A stretch of 64,000 nt of DNA from NCBI GenBank assembly GCA_965219875.1, contig CBDCOW010000005.1:380411-444410 (forward strand), given 5' to 3'. The notes under the pieces were generated by a model that ran no database searches, was not told the origin of the DNA, and was given only the letters and a program-made list of their open reading frames with translations. The translations under genes were made by a program, and so were the position numbers. This DNA is from DAOUKH01 sp965219875. GTDB taxonomy: Bacteria; Chloroflexota; Dehalococcoidia; SHYB01. This document shows positions 62,440-64,000 of this stretch, one piece after another; the stretch's first letter is position 1; each line of letters starts with the position of its first letter.

Positions 62440-62960
62440 CCTTCCGTCCTTTCCCCCTTGGGGGGCTTTGCGTAACCGGGGCTGACTGGCGCGAGGGTGG
62501 CGGGCTTGGACGGCCCGTTGGTGGTTGAAAGGGAGCCCCTCATCTCAATCTTCTCCCGTTGTAGACCTTTGCGTAACTGCGGGAGGGGAGGGAGCAGCGC
62601 CCTTCGGGCGCTCGCGCGCCTAGCGGTGCGCGCCCTCTCTCAGTCTCCCCCAGAGGGGGAGAGGTTTAAGTGAAGGGGGCCTGCGCGCCTCACGGCGCGC
62701 CCTCTCTCAGTCTCTCCCAGAGGGAGAGAGGCCGGAGGGCGCCCACAAGGGGCGCCCCTACGGGAGGGATGGATTCCCGCGTTCGCGGGAATGAGGGATA
62801 TGGACAGGTTACGCAAGGGTCTCCGTTGGGAGAAGAGGCAAGACCTCCCGGCCTCACCTGTTCGAGGCGGTGGGCCGTTGTGCAAAGGTCTGCTCTGGGG
62901 CAGATTGAGAGAGGGCACACGGCTCAGGCACGGTCGGCGTGAAGCAGCGGGGCCGCCAAT
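62440..62960. repeat. Repeat-filled gap after the trp operon
   Basis: In order: a CCCCCTTGGGGGG hairpin, the module ACTGGCGCGAGGGTGGCGGG, the core CTCATCTCAATCTTCTCCCG (about 62540), two CCCAGAGGG hairpins, the CCCACAAGGGGCGCCCCTACG module, GATTCCCGCGTTCGCGGGAA, then GAAGAGGCAAGACCTCCCGG and GCAAAGGTCTGC. Nothing in the 607-bp gap supports a gene. Confidence 0.85.
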
Positions 62961-63023
62961 CAAGCGAGAACCCGAAGGCCTCCGTTCAAGACCGCAGCCT
63001 TAGCCAGCGGCCCGCGGAGCCGG

Positions 63024-63029
63024 TATAGT
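63024..63029 (+). promoter_or_regulatory. -10 box of the dcd-like gene
   Basis: TATAGT ends 11 nt before ATG 63041, with no ribosome site, so the leader would be at most about 5 nt. No good -35 is visible. Confidence 0.45.
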
Positions 63030-63040
63030 ACGCCGACGTT

Positions 63041-63565
63041 ATGTCTGGCCTGCTCGATAGACGCGCCATCCTCGACCGCATCGCCGCCGAGCCGCCTCTG
63101 ATCGAGGGGCTCATCGACCCTGAGGTCCAGGTGCAGCCCAACGGCGTCGACCTCACGCTGCGGAGCGTGGCGTCGTACGTCGGCGCGGGCGCCGCCGACT
63201 TCTCGAACGAGCGACGTGCGCTGCCCGCGGAGTCGCCGCTGTCGTTCGACGGCGACGACGCGGTCATGCTCGCGCCGGGGCCGTACCTCGTCCGGTTCAA
63301 CGAGACCGTCCACCTGCCTCTCGACCTCGCCGCGCTGGGCCGCACCCGGTCGAGCCTGCTCCGCTCCGGCGCGGCGCTGCACACCGCGGTGTGGGACGCC
63401 GGCTACTCCGGCCGCTCCCAGAGTCTCCTGACCGTCTACAACCCCAGCGGACTCCGCCTCTACCGGAATGCCCGCATCATGCAGCTCGTCTTCTTCACGC
63501 TGGAGCGGGCCACCGATGCAGGGTATAGCGGCGTCTACCTCGGCGAGCACACGGAGACGCCGTGA
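63041..63565 (+). CDS. dcd: dCTP deaminase/dUTPase family protein
   Basis: The 174-residue trimeric-fold protein has QPNGVDLTLRSVASYVG near residue 27, the motif GRTRSSLLRSGAALHTAVWD (about 103-122, Arg-Ser-Ser contacting triphosphate) and AGYSGRSQSLLTVYNPSG. The WDAGYSG segment is dUTPase-like, so the enzyme could be a dUTP diphosphatase, a dCTP deaminase or both; the catalytic Glu of deaminases is not certain. It supplies dUMP for dTMP synthesis. The stop overlaps the next gene (GTGA). Confidence 0.85.
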   Translation: MSGLLDRRAILDRIAAEPPLIEGLIDPEVQVQPNGVDLTLRSVASYVGAGAADFSNERRALPAESPLSFDGDDAVMLAPGPYLVRFNETVHLPLDLAALGRTRSSLLRSGAALHTAVWDAGYSGRSQSLLTVYNPSGLRLYRNARIMQLVFFTLERATDAGYSGVYLGEHTETP

Positions 63566-63909
63566 TCTACCATCTGTTGCCCGCCGACGACGTCGAGGCG
63601 GTCCTCGCCAACGCGGAATTCGCCCCGGCGAGCCTCGCCGCCGAAGGCTTCATCCACACCTCTGAGGACGAGGCGCAAGTGGTTGGGGTCGCGAACCGGC
63701 TGTACGCGGGCACCGGCGACCTCGCGGCCCTGGTGATTGACGAGCGCCGCGTCCGCGCCGAGATCAAGCGCGAGGCGGCGGCGAACGGCGAACGTTATCC
63801 CCACATCTACGGTCCGCTGGAGCGCGGGGCCGTTGTGGGAGTCCGCCGGCTCCGGCGCGGCGGGGATGGGCGCTTCGTTGGGTTCGAGCCGGACGCCGGA
63901 CCTCGCTAG
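63562..63909 (+). CDS. DUF952 family protein
   Basis: The 115-residue protein has the DUF952 hallmarks IYHLLPADDVEAVL, FIHTSEDEAQVVGVANRLY and RYPHIYGPLERGAVVGV. The conserved His residues in FIHTS and PHIYG suggest a catalytic or binding role related to the ADP-ribosyltransferase-like fold; function is unknown. GTG 63562 overlaps the previous stop, so the two are co-translated. Confidence 0.88.
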   Translation: MIYHLLPADDVEAVLANAEFAPASLAAEGFIHTSEDEAQVVGVANRLYAGTGDLAALVIDERRVRAEIKREAAANGERYPHIYGPLERGAVVGVRRLRRGGDGRFVGFEPDAGPR

Positions 63910-64000
63910 CCGAACGTCCGCCGGTACCGTTCCTCGAATTGGGCGGGGGTGAAGTCGTAGCTCTGCGTGCCCTGGACCTCGACGGCGAACGACGCCACCA
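63906..64000 (-). CDS. C-terminal end of an unidentified protein
   Basis: The minus-strand frame is open to the window edge and ends in TAG at 63908-63906. About 31 residues are visible (AVEVQGTQSYDFTPAQFEER near the end). It converges on the DUF952 gene with a small overlap of stops. Codon use is native. Too short to identify. Confidence 0.5.
   Translation of the reverse strand, partial: VASFAVEVQGTQSYDFTPAQFEERYRRTFG

Overview
The window is a GC-rich (roughly two-thirds G+C by eye), tightly packed bacterial chromosome segment. The gene mix suggests a Chloroflexota lineage near Dehalococcoidia/SAR202. There are four class III (CaiB/BaiF) acyl-CoA transferases, an F420-type LLM oxidoreductase, two amidohydrolase-2 enzymes, a thiolase-like protein, cupredoxin lipoproteins, a MoeA/MoeA-PBP pair and a T-box leader outside Firmicutes. 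This placement is inference: I saw no rRNA or tRNA gene, and no marker gene was compared with a database.

Layout. 0-5.2 kb: the end of a sulfonate/taurine-type ABC importer, a thiol dioxygenase-like cupin and metH. 5.3-10.6 kb: three CoA transferases, a cupredoxin lipoprotein and an amidohydrolase. 10.7-15.4 kb: radA, an SDR, a zinc-ribbon coiled-coil protein behind a strong sigma70 promoter, and a serine-recombinase homologue whose catalytic domain looks dead. 15.4-19.7 kb: two translationally coupled secreted Pro/Thr-rich proteins, one with a metzincin motif. 20-26.4 kb: an LLM oxidoreductase with a complete IS5-type element inserted exactly at its stop codon, a cyclase, an ankyrin lipoprotein, an acyltransferase, a toxin-antitoxin pair and a DUF402 protein. 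26.4-32.1 kb: a redox block with a PPOX protein, a carboxymuconolactone decarboxylase (CMD)-family protein with an in-frame TGA in its CxxC motif (candidate selenoprotein), a rubrerythrin/Fe-S oxidoreductase/DUF3501 group, a urate-oxidase-N-like membrane protein and a cupredoxin. 32-44.6 kb: a fourth CoA transferase, repeat-filled gaps, a 2-hydroxyacid dehydrogenase, a regulator/membrane-protein cassette, moeA, an AT-richer metalloprotease-like lipoprotein, a moeA remnant, a thiolase, moeA-PBP and a NUDIX protein. 44.8-51.2 kb: sufBCDSU with an Rrf2 regulator and yajQ, headed by a promoter with a perfect 10-3-10 palindrome. 51.4-56.2 kb: an amidohydrolase followed by two VapBC modules, a copy of the amidohydrolase 3' end and two orphan genes. 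56.4-62.4 kb: a tryptophan T-box (UGG specifier, UGGC T-box) leading trpS-trpE-trpG-trpD-trpC-trpF. 63-64 kb: dcd-like, DUF952 and a truncated gene.

Two themes go beyond single genes. First, one family of intergenic repeats (core CTCATCTCAATCTTCTCCCG plus short GC-rich hairpins) fills most long gaps and has entered the 3' end of trpE. Second, three accessory cassettes (regulator/membrane protein, metalloprotease-like lipoprotein, VapBC) are each bracketed by a duplicate of neighbouring housekeeping sequence, which suggests a shared mode of insertion. The most unusual single gene is the candidate CxxU selenoprotein at 27.1-27.8 kb. It has a 7-bp stem-loop starting 13 nt after the TGA, with an apical loop like that of bacterial SECIS elements.
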